DNA of 64,000 bases from Candidatus Merdivivens pullicola (GCA_017694945.1 JADIMA010000040.1:1-64000), one strand, 5' to 3'. Shown: positions 7,945 through 17,518, counted from the stretch's first letter. Made by a program: numbers and translations. Notes: generated from the sequence alone by a model not told the origin.

Positions 7945-8838
7945 TCATGAAATTCCAAAAACGTCTTCAGGGTGGGTGCCTAACGGTTCTACGTGTACCA
8001 CTATGTCATATACTTCCGGTATCGACTCTCGGATATTCTGTTCCACCTGGCTTGCCAGAGCGTGTGCGCGGGCCAGGGTGATATTGCCGTCGGCTTCGAC
8101 ATCGAGGGTAATCATGTATTTCCCGCCTATGCTTCTCGATCTTATGCGGTGTGGATGGCTTACTCCCTGCACTTTGGATGTGGCGTCGGCGATTTTCTGA
8201 TAAACCGATACATCTTTCACTCCGTCCATGAGTTCGATATTGGAATCCATGAAGATTTTAATTGCAGACCATACGATGAAGCAACTTACGATGATGGCTG
8301 TTACGGAGTCGAGTACGGGCATTTTGAGTATAAAGGAGAAAAACAGTCCTGCAAGCACGCTCAGCGATATTATCATGTCGTTCCGCATGTTGATGCCGTT
8401 GGCGATGAGCATGGACGAGCCGGTCTTTTTCCCTATCCTTGTCTGGTACAGCGACAGCAGCAGTTTGCATACGATGGAACCAGCGGTCACATATATCGCA
8501 ATCATTCCGGGCATGACCCTCTGCTCTTCGGAGAAAAGGTGCCTGATGCTGGAGACGAACATTTCGGCTCCGGCGAAAAATATGACCATTGAAAGTATTT
8601 TTGTCGCTATCGATTCGGCCTTGGCATAACCATACACGTATTTGAGGTTCGGCTTTTTCCCCATGATTTTTGCCGTGGCTATCATTACTATGGATATTGC
8701 CACGTCCGACGCCGAATCTATTCCGTCGCCTATCACGGCTACGCTGCCGCTGATGAACCCGGTGATGATTTTCGCGGCTGCCAGTATTCCGTTGCCAGCG
8801 GTGCTGATGTATGAGGCCTTGAGAATCTGTTTTTCCAT
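7945..8838 (-). CDS. Cation diffusion facilitator family transporter (start probably MEKQILKASY at 8838)
   Basis: GNGILAAAKIITGFISGSVAVIGDGIDSASDVAISIVMI and C-terminal cytoplasmic domain. Confidence 0.92.
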   Translation of the reverse strand: MEKQILKASYISTAGNGILAAAKIITGFISGSVAVIGDGIDSASDVAISIVMIATAKIMGKKPNLKYVYGYAKAESIATKILSMVIFFAGAEMFVSSIRHLFSEEQRVMPGMIAIYVTAGSIVCKLLLSLYQTRIGKKTGSSMLIANGINMRNDMIISLSVLAGLFFSFILKMPVLDSVTAIIVSCFIVWSAIKIFMDSNIELMDGVKDVSVYQKIADATSKVQGVSHPHRIRSRSIGGKYMITLDVEADGNITLARAHALASQVEQNIRESIPEVYDIVVHVEPLGTHPEDVFGIS

Positions 8839-8885
8839 GTCGCAAAAATACTCAAACTCGCCCACATGCGGATACATGCGCGGTA

Positions 8886-8912
8886 ATATTTTTTATGATT
8901 GTCCGCAAAGTT
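8886..8912 (-). repeat. Isolated tip of dispersed repeat family (TTTGCGGACAATCATAAAAAATAT)
   Basis: Minus strand TTTGCGGACAATCATAAAAAATATTACC vs TTTGCGGATAATCATAAAAAAATATCCC at 16343. Confidence 0.6.
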
Positions 8913-8923
8913 TTCCCGGACTG

Positions 8924-10576
8924 TCATTCATTTTGAATTTCTTCCGCGCCGCATATTTCCGTCGATATTTCACCTATCCACCCGGCTTTGGCATTCACTC
9001 CTGTGCATATCTTGATGAAATCTATGTAGGCGAGCGATGCCGGCAGGCCGTCGAATGTGACGGCATCGCTTATCCTGAACCTGTTGGTACTCGTCCCTGT
9101 CCTGTCGGATGGGCTGAAGTTATCGGCGTATCCCCAGGCGTATTCATGGTTGACCCAATAGTTCTGGCCCTGCTGTTCGGTGTTGGGGGCAAGCCTGGTG
9201 CCGATGAGTGTGAACGAGTCGTCTTCAATCCACGAAGGATAATAGTAGTCCTGCGTGTGTACCCCGGACATATAGTCGATGGTTCCGCTGTTGCCGAGGT
9301 TGTCAGTCCATTGTACGGCCATCTGGGGCGCTGACGGCCTGTAATATGTCACTTCGTAATCTTCCAGTGTCTCCGCCTTGCCGTATTCGCTGCCTTTAAG
9401 TTCGTACCAGGTGTCGTTAGGCAGTCCGTCTCCGTTTTCATCCTGCATTACCCACACTATACCCGGTTCTGACGAGCCATGATAGGAATTGCCCGTGATG
9501 GCGAAGTCATAATCCCCGGAATTTTCTATGCTGTGGTCGAATCCCAGTACGATGTAGCCGCCGAATCCTCCGAGCGATACATATTGTCCGGCTTTCAGGT
9601 TTTCTTCTGCATGGCGGACTGCTTCTTCCATCGTATCGGCTGAATAGCCTTCGTTAATGAACTGGCCCGGCGCCGGAGTATATTCATATACTTTGTCCCA
9701 CGAGGCATTGCCGGTCTGCGGCCTTCTGAAAGTGCCTTCTGGAGGGCAGACATTGATTGTGAGTGACTTGCTTACAGTGGCATGGCCGTTTTCCATGGTG
9801 ACGGTCGCTTCGTGCGTCCCTTGTTCCGTGGCTGAAAAGACATATTGCGGGTCTTCGGAAGACTGTACTTGTACCCCGTCTATCTTCCAGGTATAGACGG
9901 CTCCTTCTCCGTTCCTGATGCCGTATGGACATATTTTTATGCGCCTGCCTGCAGATACATTGTAAGTGTCGCTGCCGAAAGTCCATTCAAACGGGATTTC
10001 GGAAGGATCGAGTACATTGATTGCGAAGGTTTCCGAGTCGGTGCCGTCTTCGTTGCTTACGGTCAGGGACATGGAATAGTTTCCGAGTTTTTCTCCTTTA
10101 AAGACATAACTTGTTCCGGTAGAAACTTCTTTTCCGTCCAGTATCCATGAATATGAGGCATTGTCCCCGTTTTTCACGACTGGGACTATTTCGACGGAGC
10201 CTCCTTCCGGTATGTTGTATCCTCCATCCGGGACATTCAGCGAAATCACCGGAACAAGCAGGTCTGCGACATCTATGCGGATTTCTTCAGAGTCTGCGCC
10301 GGCCGCATTTGATACGGTAAGGGTAATGTATGTGCTGCCTGCTTCATTGAAAACGTGCCTGAAAACGGGGGCCGTAGAGATTACTCTGTCTTCGGTCTTC
10401 CATTCGTATCCGGCGTTTTCTCCGTTTTCTACCTTCGGATCGATTGATATTTCTTTCCCCGCTTTTGCGACATATATGCTTTCATCGAAGTTTATGACAG
10501 GCGGAAGTCCCCTGTCTTTTGTGCACGAAAGCGTTAGAAAGGATATACTAATGTAAAAAATTGCTTTTTTTGTCAT
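8924..10576 (-). CDS. Surface lipoprotein with PKD-like repeats, likely accessory cobalamin-binding protein (BtuH-like candidate)
   Basis: SFLTLSCTKD lipobox; three PKD/Ig-like repeats (YEWKTEDR..., YSWILDGKEV..., YTWKIDGVQV...); C-terminal sandwich-like domain; last gene of btuB-btuG cluster. Confidence 0.7.
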   Translation of the reverse strand: MTKKAIFYISISFLTLSCTKDRGLPPVINFDESIYVAKAGKEISIDPKVENGENAGYEWKTEDRVISTAPVFRHVFNEAGSTYITLTVSNAAGADSEEIRIDVADLLVPVISLNVPDGGYNIPEGGSVEIVPVVKNGDNASYSWILDGKEVSTGTSYVFKGEKLGNYSMSLTVSNEDGTDSETFAINVLDPSEIPFEWTFGSDTYNVSAGRRIKICPYGIRNGEGAVYTWKIDGVQVQSSEDPQYVFSATEQGTHEATVTMENGHATVSKSLTINVCPPEGTFRRPQTGNASWDKVYEYTPAPGQFINEGYSADTMEEAVRHAEENLKAGQYVSLGGFGGYIVLGFDHSIENSGDYDFAITGNSYHGSSEPGIVWVMQDENGDGLPNDTWYELKGSEYGKAETLEDYEVTYYRPSAPQMAVQWTDNLGNSGTIDYMSGVHTQDYYYPSWIEDDSFTLIGTRLAPNTEQQGQNYWVNHEYAWGYADNFSPSDRTGTSTNRFRISDAVTFDGLPASLAYIDFIKICTGVNAKAGWIGEISTEICGAEEIQNE

Positions 10577-11739
10577 TTTTTAAATGGTTTTGTGGTGAAA
10601 ACTATATGTGCCGGTATGTCTCCGGTTGTAATTGACCATTTGAGGCGTCCGTCCGGACTGAAACAGTGAAGGATTCCCGGACTGATGTAGTCTTTGGCGT
10701 CCGTTACGAAAAATTCGCCGGAGCAGCGGTTCACTGCGATTCCGTATGGAATCTGTATTTTCTTTTCAGTGCCGTCCTTTATGAAATTGCGCGTCACTAT
10801 GCTTTTTGTAGCGGTGTTCCATATCGCGTATGAAATCTCATGCCTTCCGGTAATGTAATTGTATTCGGAACTGAGGACATACAGGGAGTCTCCTGCGAGG
10901 GTCATGGTGCTGTTCGGCAGTAAGTCAAGGGTGTCGGTCACTTTGTCTGTCCTGGTGTCTATTATAAATGTTCGGGACGGAACGGTGTAGTGGTCTCCGC
11001 GCGATGAAACATAAAGATTGCCGTAGTTGTCCGGTTCGATCTTGTCGAGATTGATGCCTACGTCTATCTTGTACATCTCTTCGAACGAGCCGAGGTCTAT
11101 TACGGAAACCGTACTGTCATAGTCCGGAGCACGGTAGCCTCCGGAATTGGCGACATACAGTTTGTTCCCGATGACTGCCATCTCTTCCGGCTGGTATCCT
11201 ACAATGCAGGAATCTACAATCCGGAGCGAGGCCGTGTCTATCTTCGCGATGAAGCCTATTCTTGCATCGCTGTCGATTTCAACGGGGCCGGCGTATGCGC
11301 TCACGTATGCGTAGCCGTCTTTGAATGCAAGGTAGCGGCAATTGGGAACGGCTATCTTGCCGATATGCTCCGCAGTAGATACATCCATGATTTCAACGTA
11401 ATTTGAGCAGTTGATAACCGCCCACAGTTTTCCTCCGTATATTTTAAGGTCATTCCCTACATCGCCGAGATCCTTCACCTCATTGGGATTGCGTTCCCCG
11501 TATATGTTCCTGTAATAAGTCCCGTCTGAATAGTCATAGTAATCAAGGGATGCCTTGTTGCTTCCCATGTTTCCTTCGTTGAGCAGATAAAATCCTGTTA
11601 TGTCGCCGCTTATACTGTCCCACGGGTTGATTACGGTCTCTTCTCCGTCAAGGATATAGTCCTCTTTACGGCATGAAAATGTCGCTACTGACAATGCCAG
11701 TGCCATTGCAATCAATATGAAATCTGTTCTCTTCCGCAT
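10573..11739 (-). CDS. Beta-propeller surface lipoprotein, BtuG-like (start probably MRKRTDF at 11739)
   Basis: Lipobox ATFSC; repeated YncE-like blades (VSVIDLGSFEEMYKIDVG, FIIDTRTDKVTDTLDL); directly downstream of BtuB-like receptor. Confidence 0.78.
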   Translation of the reverse strand: MRKRTDFILIAMALALSVATFSCRKEDYILDGEETVINPWDSISGDITGFYLLNEGNMGSNKASLDYYDYSDGTYYRNIYGERNPNEVKDLGDVGNDLKIYGGKLWAVINCSNYVEIMDVSTAEHIGKIAVPNCRYLAFKDGYAYVSAYAGPVEIDSDARIGFIAKIDTASLRIVDSCIVGYQPEEMAVIGNKLYVANSGGYRAPDYDSTVSVIDLGSFEEMYKIDVGINLDKIEPDNYGNLYVSSRGDHYTVPSRTFIIDTRTDKVTDTLDLLPNSTMTLAGDSLYVLSSEYNYITGRHEISYAIWNTATKSIVTRNFIKDGTEKKIQIPYGIAVNRCSGEFFVTDAKDYISPGILHCFSPDGRLKWSITTGDIPAHIVFTTKPFKK

Positions 11740-11750
11740 TGTTGATGATA

Positions 11751-13850
11751 TTAAAATGTCAGGCTTGCCGTCAGGCGGAAATTGGTTCCGGGCATCGGGT
11801 ACCATTTGACTACTTCGTACTGTTGGTTGAATATGTTGTTTACATCAAGTGTCATTCCGAGTTCCATATCCCGTGGAAGCGCGAATGTCTTTGCCAGGGA
11901 GATGTCGCTGGTGTACCACGGCTGGATGTAGTTTACAGGTATGTTCCCGCCGAGCATCCATCTTTCACCGGTATAGATGAAACTGTAATTCAGACTCCAA
12001 CTGCGATATGTGCAGTTAATCACTGCCGAACCGCTGTGGATGGGAACATAAGGTATCTGGTCTCCGTAGTAGTCTTCCACGGCCGGGCCGAAATCCCCGC
12101 CTTTTTTCTCTTCAGTAAAGTCCTGGGCTTTTTGGAATGTATATGACAGCCTTGTTGTCACCCCGACTTCCCCGAATCTGAATGACGGCGCAAGCATGAT
12201 GTCTATGCCTCTGATTTCGACATAGCCGAGGTTGACCATCGTCCATACCAGTTGGTTGGAAGTGGGAGTGGCGATAATCTTGTCTTTTACAGTGTTGTAA
12301 TATGCGTCGATGCTTGCATCGATGCCGGCGAACCAGTTTTTCTCGAAAGTCTTTTTATATGCCGCTCCGACATTGTACTGGTCGGTATATTCCGGTTTCA
12401 GGTCGCGGCTGCCGGTCTGGACATAGTACAGGTCGTTGAATGTCGGCATGCGGAAGATTTTCTTGTAAAACGCACGGAATGTCAGATTTGTTTTTTCCCA
12501 CGGTCTGTAGGAAAGGATTGCGGCGGGAGCGAAGATGTTCTTGTCCTTGGCCGGTTCAATGTCTTTGCGTTTTCCCATGTCGTGTACATACGTGTATAGC
12601 ATGCTGGCCTGTATGTCCAGTCCGCAGTCAAGGTTGAATGAAGTGGCGAGTGCGGCGAGTGCGGTAATCCTTCTCGGCTGGATGAAGTTGGCATTGAACA
12701 TGTCCGTCCCGGTGGCGTCGAGGCTGTTCCACTGAAAGTCGCCGGCAATGTTTATGTGCCAGAAACTTAGCGGTGAGAACATGTGAGAGGTGGTAAAATA
12801 CAGTTCCTGCTGCCAATAACTGTTGTCCATCGGCTGGACGGTGCTTTCAGGAGGCATTACATAATTCATGTAATCATTGGAATATTTTATCCTGAACCGA
12901 TAACTGTATGCCCTGCCGACGGTCTGTGTGAGCGAGGACTGTATGAAAATGTTCCTGTCTTTCTGCCTGTCTTCGTTCAGGAGAGAAATACCGTAGTCTT
13001 CTTTTACGGCGGCGCCGGGATAACCTCTGTCGGAGTTGTAAAAATATATTTTCGCATCCCAGTCCCCTCCGTTTATTTTTCCGAAAACTGCAGCCTCCGC
13101 CCTTATTGAAAAAACATCTCCGTTGCGGCGCGTTTCAGTCGTATCATAGCCTCCTCCGTCAAGGCCTTTTTTGCTGTAGCGGAATTTGTATTTTCCTGAA
13201 GTGTTCATGACTTCTGCATTCACGGACGTACTGATGTTGTCATTTAATCTGTAATCCCAGGTGAACGTGCCGTCTATCAGATCGAATGAACCGGTCCTTA
13301 CCTTGAAATTAAAGTTGTTCCGTCTGTCATCCGTGAAAACGGGTCTCCTGCTTGTCATGTAGAATGCCGCTGCGGATGCGAAGTCCTTTGCCGACTGGAA
13401 GATGTCGCTTTTCTGCCCGTTATAGACTGAAATCATTTCCATGTTGTCCATGGAAAACCTTCCGAGATCGACGGTTCCGTTCTGTGCGTTTCCAATCTGT
13501 ATCCCGTCGTAGAAAACCCCGACATGCTGGCTTCCGAGGCTTCTTACATTAACTGTCTTAAGGCCCCCAATGCCCCCGTAGTCCTTTATCTGCACGCCGG
13601 AAAAATATCTCAAGGCGTCGGTGACGGAATTTCCGCCGAGTCTTTTCAGTTCTTCGCCGCGCAATGTCTGCGAAGGGATGATTTCAGTCTTTCTGGCGGC
13701 TGAGACAACGGCTATGTCGAGCGTGTCTATGGCCGTATCCAGACTGTCGGCAGCCGTTCCGGGGCGGGATGCAAAAACATGTGCGGCGGTAAGAACCGCC
13801 GCAAAGCATGAAATTATGACCTTTTTCAGTGCTTGTTTCATCTTTGCCAT
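11751..13850 (-). CDS. btuB: TonB-dependent receptor, BtuB-like (vitamin B12)
   Basis: Plug domain ...RGEELKRLGGNSVTDALRYFSGVQIKDYGGIGGLKTVNVRSLGSQHVGVFYDGIQIGN; beta-barrel C-terminus LRLTASLTF-type; riboswitch upstream. Confidence 0.88.
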   Translation of the reverse strand: MAKMKQALKKVIISCFAAVLTAAHVFASRPGTAADSLDTAIDTLDIAVVSAARKTEIIPSQTLRGEELKRLGGNSVTDALRYFSGVQIKDYGGIGGLKTVNVRSLGSQHVGVFYDGIQIGNAQNGTVDLGRFSMDNMEMISVYNGQKSDIFQSAKDFASAAAFYMTSRRPVFTDDRRNNFNFKVRTGSFDLIDGTFTWDYRLNDNISTSVNAEVMNTSGKYKFRYSKKGLDGGGYDTTETRRNGDVFSIRAEAAVFGKINGGDWDAKIYFYNSDRGYPGAAVKEDYGISLLNEDRQKDRNIFIQSSLTQTVGRAYSYRFRIKYSNDYMNYVMPPESTVQPMDNSYWQQELYFTTSHMFSPLSFWHINIAGDFQWNSLDATGTDMFNANFIQPRRITALAALATSFNLDCGLDIQASMLYTYVHDMGKRKDIEPAKDKNIFAPAAILSYRPWEKTNLTFRAFYKKIFRMPTFNDLYYVQTGSRDLKPEYTDQYNVGAAYKKTFEKNWFAGIDASIDAYYNTVKDKIIATPTSNQLVWTMVNLGYVEIRGIDIMLAPSFRFGEVGVTTRLSYTFQKAQDFTEEKKGGDFGPAVEDYYGDQIPYVPIHSGSAVINCTYRSWSLNYSFIYTGERWMLGGNIPVNYIQPWYTSDISLAKTFALPRDMELGMTLDVNNIFNQQYEVVKWYPMPGTNFRLTASLTF

Positions 13851-13911
13851 TATCCTTTTCCCATTCTCCGCAGGAATTCCGAAACCTCATGGTTTGCGGA
13901 TAAAAACATAA

Positions 13912-14100
13912 CGGCAGGTCTCCTGGCTCGTTCCGGCCGCAACGCCTTCCCATTATCCTGTCATTGCTGACATGTTAACAGTGGCAGTCGAATGTGCGGT
14001 CTTGCCCGTTTAATGGCGGAACTTACAGTAGCGGGAACTGCATCCGGTTTTCACGGATTTCCCTTTTATTTTCCTGTCCCGGACGGAACAGGAAAAACCG
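13912..14100 (-). promoter_or_regulatory. Cobalamin riboswitch
   Basis: Minus strand: AAGGGAAATCCGTGAAAACCGGATGCAGTTCCCGCTACTGTAAG ... GAGCCAGGAGACCTGCC, hallmark B12-box/aptamer sequences. Confidence 0.93.
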
Positions 14101-14110
14101 TTACAGTCGG

Positions 14111-14118
14111 CAAAGATA
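14111..14118 (-). promoter_or_regulatory. -7 element TATCTTTG driving riboswitch-btuB transcript
   Basis: CAAAGATA on + strand just upstream of the aptamer. Confidence 0.5.
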
Positions 14119-14211
14119 AGCAAAAAACGGATTTAAAAGCATTGCGATGGAAAAAACATCCGATTTATGTGTATGATTGTTCCTACCATCCTCATTAATG
14201 CGTCCCTGATT

Positions 14212-14970
14212 TCATCCCACCACATCGACAATTGTCAGAAATTCAAATTTTTTCACGGGATAATTGCCGTGTTCGTCAATGCCAATGAAAATGACCGCTA
14301 AATACATTGATCCGTCGGCCCAAGGCTGAATAGTCACCGGTACAGTGAATTCACCGTAGTTTTCGATTTGATACATGTAATCCTCGAGATGGATAATATT
14401 GTTGTTGTCCCCGGCAAGTAATTCACATATATGGCCTGGGGAACTTGACCAGACTGTAGAAATATTTGCAAACCCCAGTCCGAAATCCGCAGTGTCTTCT
14501 CCTAATTCTATTTCAAGAGGAATGTCTGCTTCCCCGTATTCCATTGCTTCTTTCCATATTTCCCGCATTGATTTTGTGCAAGTAACGTATATCGTCGGAT
14601 ATGCGTTCTGTGATACCACGAAGTCAAAAGAACCTCCGTCGTCGAAGTTCACATGCAGTGTAGCCGTACGGTGTTCCGCGGTTTCGTTTTGCTCTATTTC
14701 CAGCCTGAGTCTCCCGTCTCCCCGGGCTATCGTCGAAATCCAGTCCGCATCGGATTCCACGGATGATATCTCTCTGTCGCCGATGATGTCGAGCGTGTCG
14801 ATGCATTCAAGGAATGCCGCATCGATGCGTGATGTTTCAAAAGGATATGAAGTATCTGTCGTGTCTCCTGTGACGGGTCCTGGAGGTGTCGGGGATGGCT
14901 TGTCGCAGGCTTGTAACGCGGAAATAATAAATAATGTTATAGACAAATATAAAACTAATGAATTTTTCAT
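14212..14970 (-). CDS. BACON-like lipoprotein (copy 1 of tandem pair)
   Basis: Lipobox ALQAC; DADWISTIARGDGRLRLEIEQNETAEHRTATLHVNFDDGGSFDFVVSQNAYP resembles BACON/Ig-like repeats. Confidence 0.7.
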   Translation of the reverse strand: MKNSLVLYLSITLFIISALQACDKPSPTPPGPVTGDTTDTSYPFETSRIDAAFLECIDTLDIIGDREISSVESDADWISTIARGDGRLRLEIEQNETAEHRTATLHVNFDDGGSFDFVVSQNAYPTIYVTCTKSMREIWKEAMEYGEADIPLEIELGEDTADFGLGFANISTVWSSSPGHICELLAGDNNNIIHLEDYMYQIENYGEFTVPVTIQPWADGSMYLAVIFIGIDEHGNYPVKKFEFLTIVDVVG

Positions 14971-15035
14971 GGCATTGCAGTAGTAAAGTGTTTATAATAA
15001 TTGGTTTTAAGATTCATCAACATTTACGGAACTTA

Positions 15036-15746
15036 TTAAACATATTGAACAATCATGCAAAATTCATATTCCATAGGATAATTGCCGTTTCCGTCAATAG
15101 CAAGGTAAATGACACCCAAATAAATTTGGTTATCGTAACTGTCGTAGGCTACAGGTATTGTGAATTCCCCCGAGTTTTCAATCTGGTACATGTAATCATC
15201 AAGATGTATAACACTGTCATTGTCTCCGGCGAGGATTTCACATAACGTAGATTTATCATTCAACAGGGTATTGGCGGTTGCAAACGCCAGTCCGAAATCC
15301 GCAGTGTCTTCTCCTAATTCTATTTCAAGAGGAATGTCGGCTTTCCCGTATTCGAAAATCTCTGTTGCTATTTCAGCAGGGTCTTTTGTGTAAGTAACAT
15401 ATATCATCGGATATGCGTTCTGTGATACCACTAAGTCAAAAGAGCCTCCGTCGTCGAAGTTCACATGCAGTGTATCCGTACGGTGTTCCGCGGTTTCGTT
15501 CTGCTTTATTTCCAGCCTTAGGCTCCCGTTTTCCTGAGCCATCGTCGAAATCCAGTCCGCATCGGATTCCACGGATGATATTTCTCTGTCGCCGATGATG
15601 TCGAGTGTGTCGATGCATTCAAGGAATGCCGCATCGATGCGTGAAGTTTCAAAAGGATATGAAGTATCTGTCGAATTTGGCTGAACAGGTTTCGTGCATG
15701 CCGAGAGCAGGCACAGTGAAAATATTATTAATATCGCTTTTTTCAT
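15036..15746 (-). CDS. BACON-like lipoprotein (copy 2 of tandem pair)
   Basis: Near-identical N-terminal half to 14212-14970 (DTSYPFETSRIDAAFLECIDTLDIIGDREISSVESDADWIST). Confidence 0.7.
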   Translation of the reverse strand: MKKAILIIFSLCLLSACTKPVQPNSTDTSYPFETSRIDAAFLECIDTLDIIGDREISSVESDADWISTMAQENGSLRLEIKQNETAEHRTDTLHVNFDDGGSFDLVVSQNAYPMIYVTYTKDPAEIATEIFEYGKADIPLEIELGEDTADFGLAFATANTLLNDKSTLCEILAGDNDSVIHLDDYMYQIENSGEFTIPVAYDSYDNQIYLGVIYLAIDGNGNYPMEYEFCMIVQYV

Positions 15747-15930
15747 GACGTTGCAGTAGTAAAGTGTTTATAATATTTGGTTTTAAGATTTGGGAGCAGG
15801 CGGATGTGAACACATCGTGCGGATGGCAGAGGTCATCCGCTTTAAAAAATGAAATCGTTTTTCCCGATATATGCGAGCCATCGGGAGGCGCGTTTGACAG
15901 ACATCGTCTTACTCTCAAATTTACGACATC

Positions 15931-15938
15931 CAAATATA
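15931..15938 (-). promoter_or_regulatory. -7 element TATATTTG for BACON-like lipoprotein copy 2
   Basis: CAAATATA on + strand about 190 bp upstream of start. Confidence 0.4.
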
Positions 15939-15970
15939 CGAAATATTTTAATGTTTTCTGCTTTTTAACC

Positions 15971-16354
15971 TATTATTCGCAAAAATACCCCTTGAAGAAT
16001 AACCGGGTACGCCTTCTTTGGGCCGCGCCACGACTTAATTTAAAAATATTGCAATATATTGATATATAGTGAATTGCTATTGTAACAATATTTTATAAGT
16101 GTGGATTCTGAGGGGTTCGGAAGCCCTTGAAATCCACACTAATTTTTCGTGATGTATGTTGTTTTCCTCTGATTTACAATGTGTTGTGTAAACAAAAGTT
16201 AGGTCGGGGCGTGGCCTTGAGTGCACGACACCGCATTGCTCGGCGCAACCGTTCCGCAATGTGATAAGAGTTTCGGGAAAGTGCCCGTGATTCCGGCAAA
16301 TCCTTGGCACTTTTCCCTCATCCGCACACATAAGGGGTATTTTTGCGGATAATC
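15971..16354. repeat. Dispersed palindromic repeat element, copy A (MITE/BIME-like)
   Basis: TIRs TATTATTCGCAAAAATACCCCTTG (15971) and GGGGTATTTTTGCGGATAATC (to 16354); inner 43-nt near-palindrome 16098-16140; reverse-complement homolog at 25621-25967. Confidence 0.85.
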
Positions 16355-16476
16355 ATAAAAAAATATCCCTTCTTGCATCGTCGCCTGCGCCATTTGCCCT
16401 GCGGGCCGGAAATGGCAGGTCACATCCCGGCAATACAATATTGAATAAATCCGTTTGCAATGCTCCATGCTTTTCG

Positions 16477-16484
16477 TATATTTG
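16477..16484 (+). promoter_or_regulatory. argF promoter: TTTG(16454)-N19-TATATTTG
   Basis: Exact match to Bacteroidota -33/-7 consensus spacing. Confidence 0.65.
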
Positions 16485-16513
16485 CATTCCAAGATTTATT
16501 TCAAGTTTGACGA

Positions 16514-17518
16514 ATGGTTGACAATATGGGAAACAGACATTTTCTGAAATTGCTGGATGTTACTCCGGAACAGATCATGCATCTTGTGGATCTGGCCGCA
16601 AAGTTCAAGAAGGACAAGGCGGACGGTATTATGCCGAGGCATCTTGAGGGCAGGAATTTCGCCCTTGTTTTTGAAAAGGATTCCACGAGGACGCGCTGCT
16701 CGTTTGAAGTTGCTGCTGCCGACCTGGGCGCTCATACCACTTATCTCGGTCCGTCGGGTTCGCAGATCGGCAAGAAGGAAAGCATCCCTGATACTGCAAG
16801 GGTGCTTGGCAGCATATACGATGGCATAGCATACCGCGGTTTCGGGCAGGAAAGGGTCGAGGCCCTCGCCAGGTATGCCGGTGTGCCTGTATGGAATGCA
16901 CTTACCAATGAATCGCATCCAACCCAGATACTTGCCGACCTGCTTACCATGAGGGAGTGTTCGGACAAGCCGTTCGGCGCGATGAAGTTCTGCTATCTCG
17001 GTGATGCCCGTTACAATATGGCCAATTCGCTCATGGTGGGAATGGCCAAGATGGGGGTGGATTTCCGTATTGCGGCCCCGAAAGACTTTTTCCCGGAGGC
17101 GGGACTGACCGGCATGTGCCGCGAGATAGCGGCATCCACGGGTGCGAAGATAATGATTGCCGACAAAGTGGACGAGGCCGTCGAGGGCTGTGATTTCATA
17201 TATACCGATGTCTGGGTTTCAATGGGAGAGCCGTGGGAGGCCTGGGAGGAGCGTATATCCAAGATGCTACCTTATCAGGTGAACGCTTCGGTCATGGAAA
17301 AATGCAAAAATCCCGATGTGAAGTTCATGCATTGCCTTCCTGCTTTTCATAACCTTGAAACTGAAACGGGATGCAAGGTTTTTGAAAAATTCGGAATTGC
17401 CGAACTCGAAGTTACGGATGAAGTGTTTGAAAGCCATGCGTCCGTTGTATTTCAGGAAGCCGGAAACCGGATGCATACCATAAAGGCTGTAATGGCAGCC
17501 TCGATAGCCGGGTTGTAA
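16514..17518 (+). CDS. argF: Ornithine carbamoyltransferase
   Basis: [42 protein letters not shown]. Confidence 0.93.
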   Translation: MVDNMGNRHFLKLLDVTPEQIMHLVDLAAKFKKDKADGIMPRHLEGRNFALVFEKDSTRTRCSFEVAAADLGAHTTYLGPSGSQIGKKESIPDTARVLGSIYDGIAYRGFGQERVEALARYAGVPVWNALTNESHPTQILADLLTMRECSDKPFGAMKFCYLGDARYNMANSLMVGMAKMGVDFRIAAPKDFFPEAGLTGMCREIAASTGAKIMIADKVDEAVEGCDFIYTDVWVSMGEPWEAWEERISKMLPYQVNASVMEKCKNPDVKFMHCLPAFHNLETETGCKVFEKFGIAELEVTDEVFESHASVVFQEAGNRMHTIKAVMAASIAGL

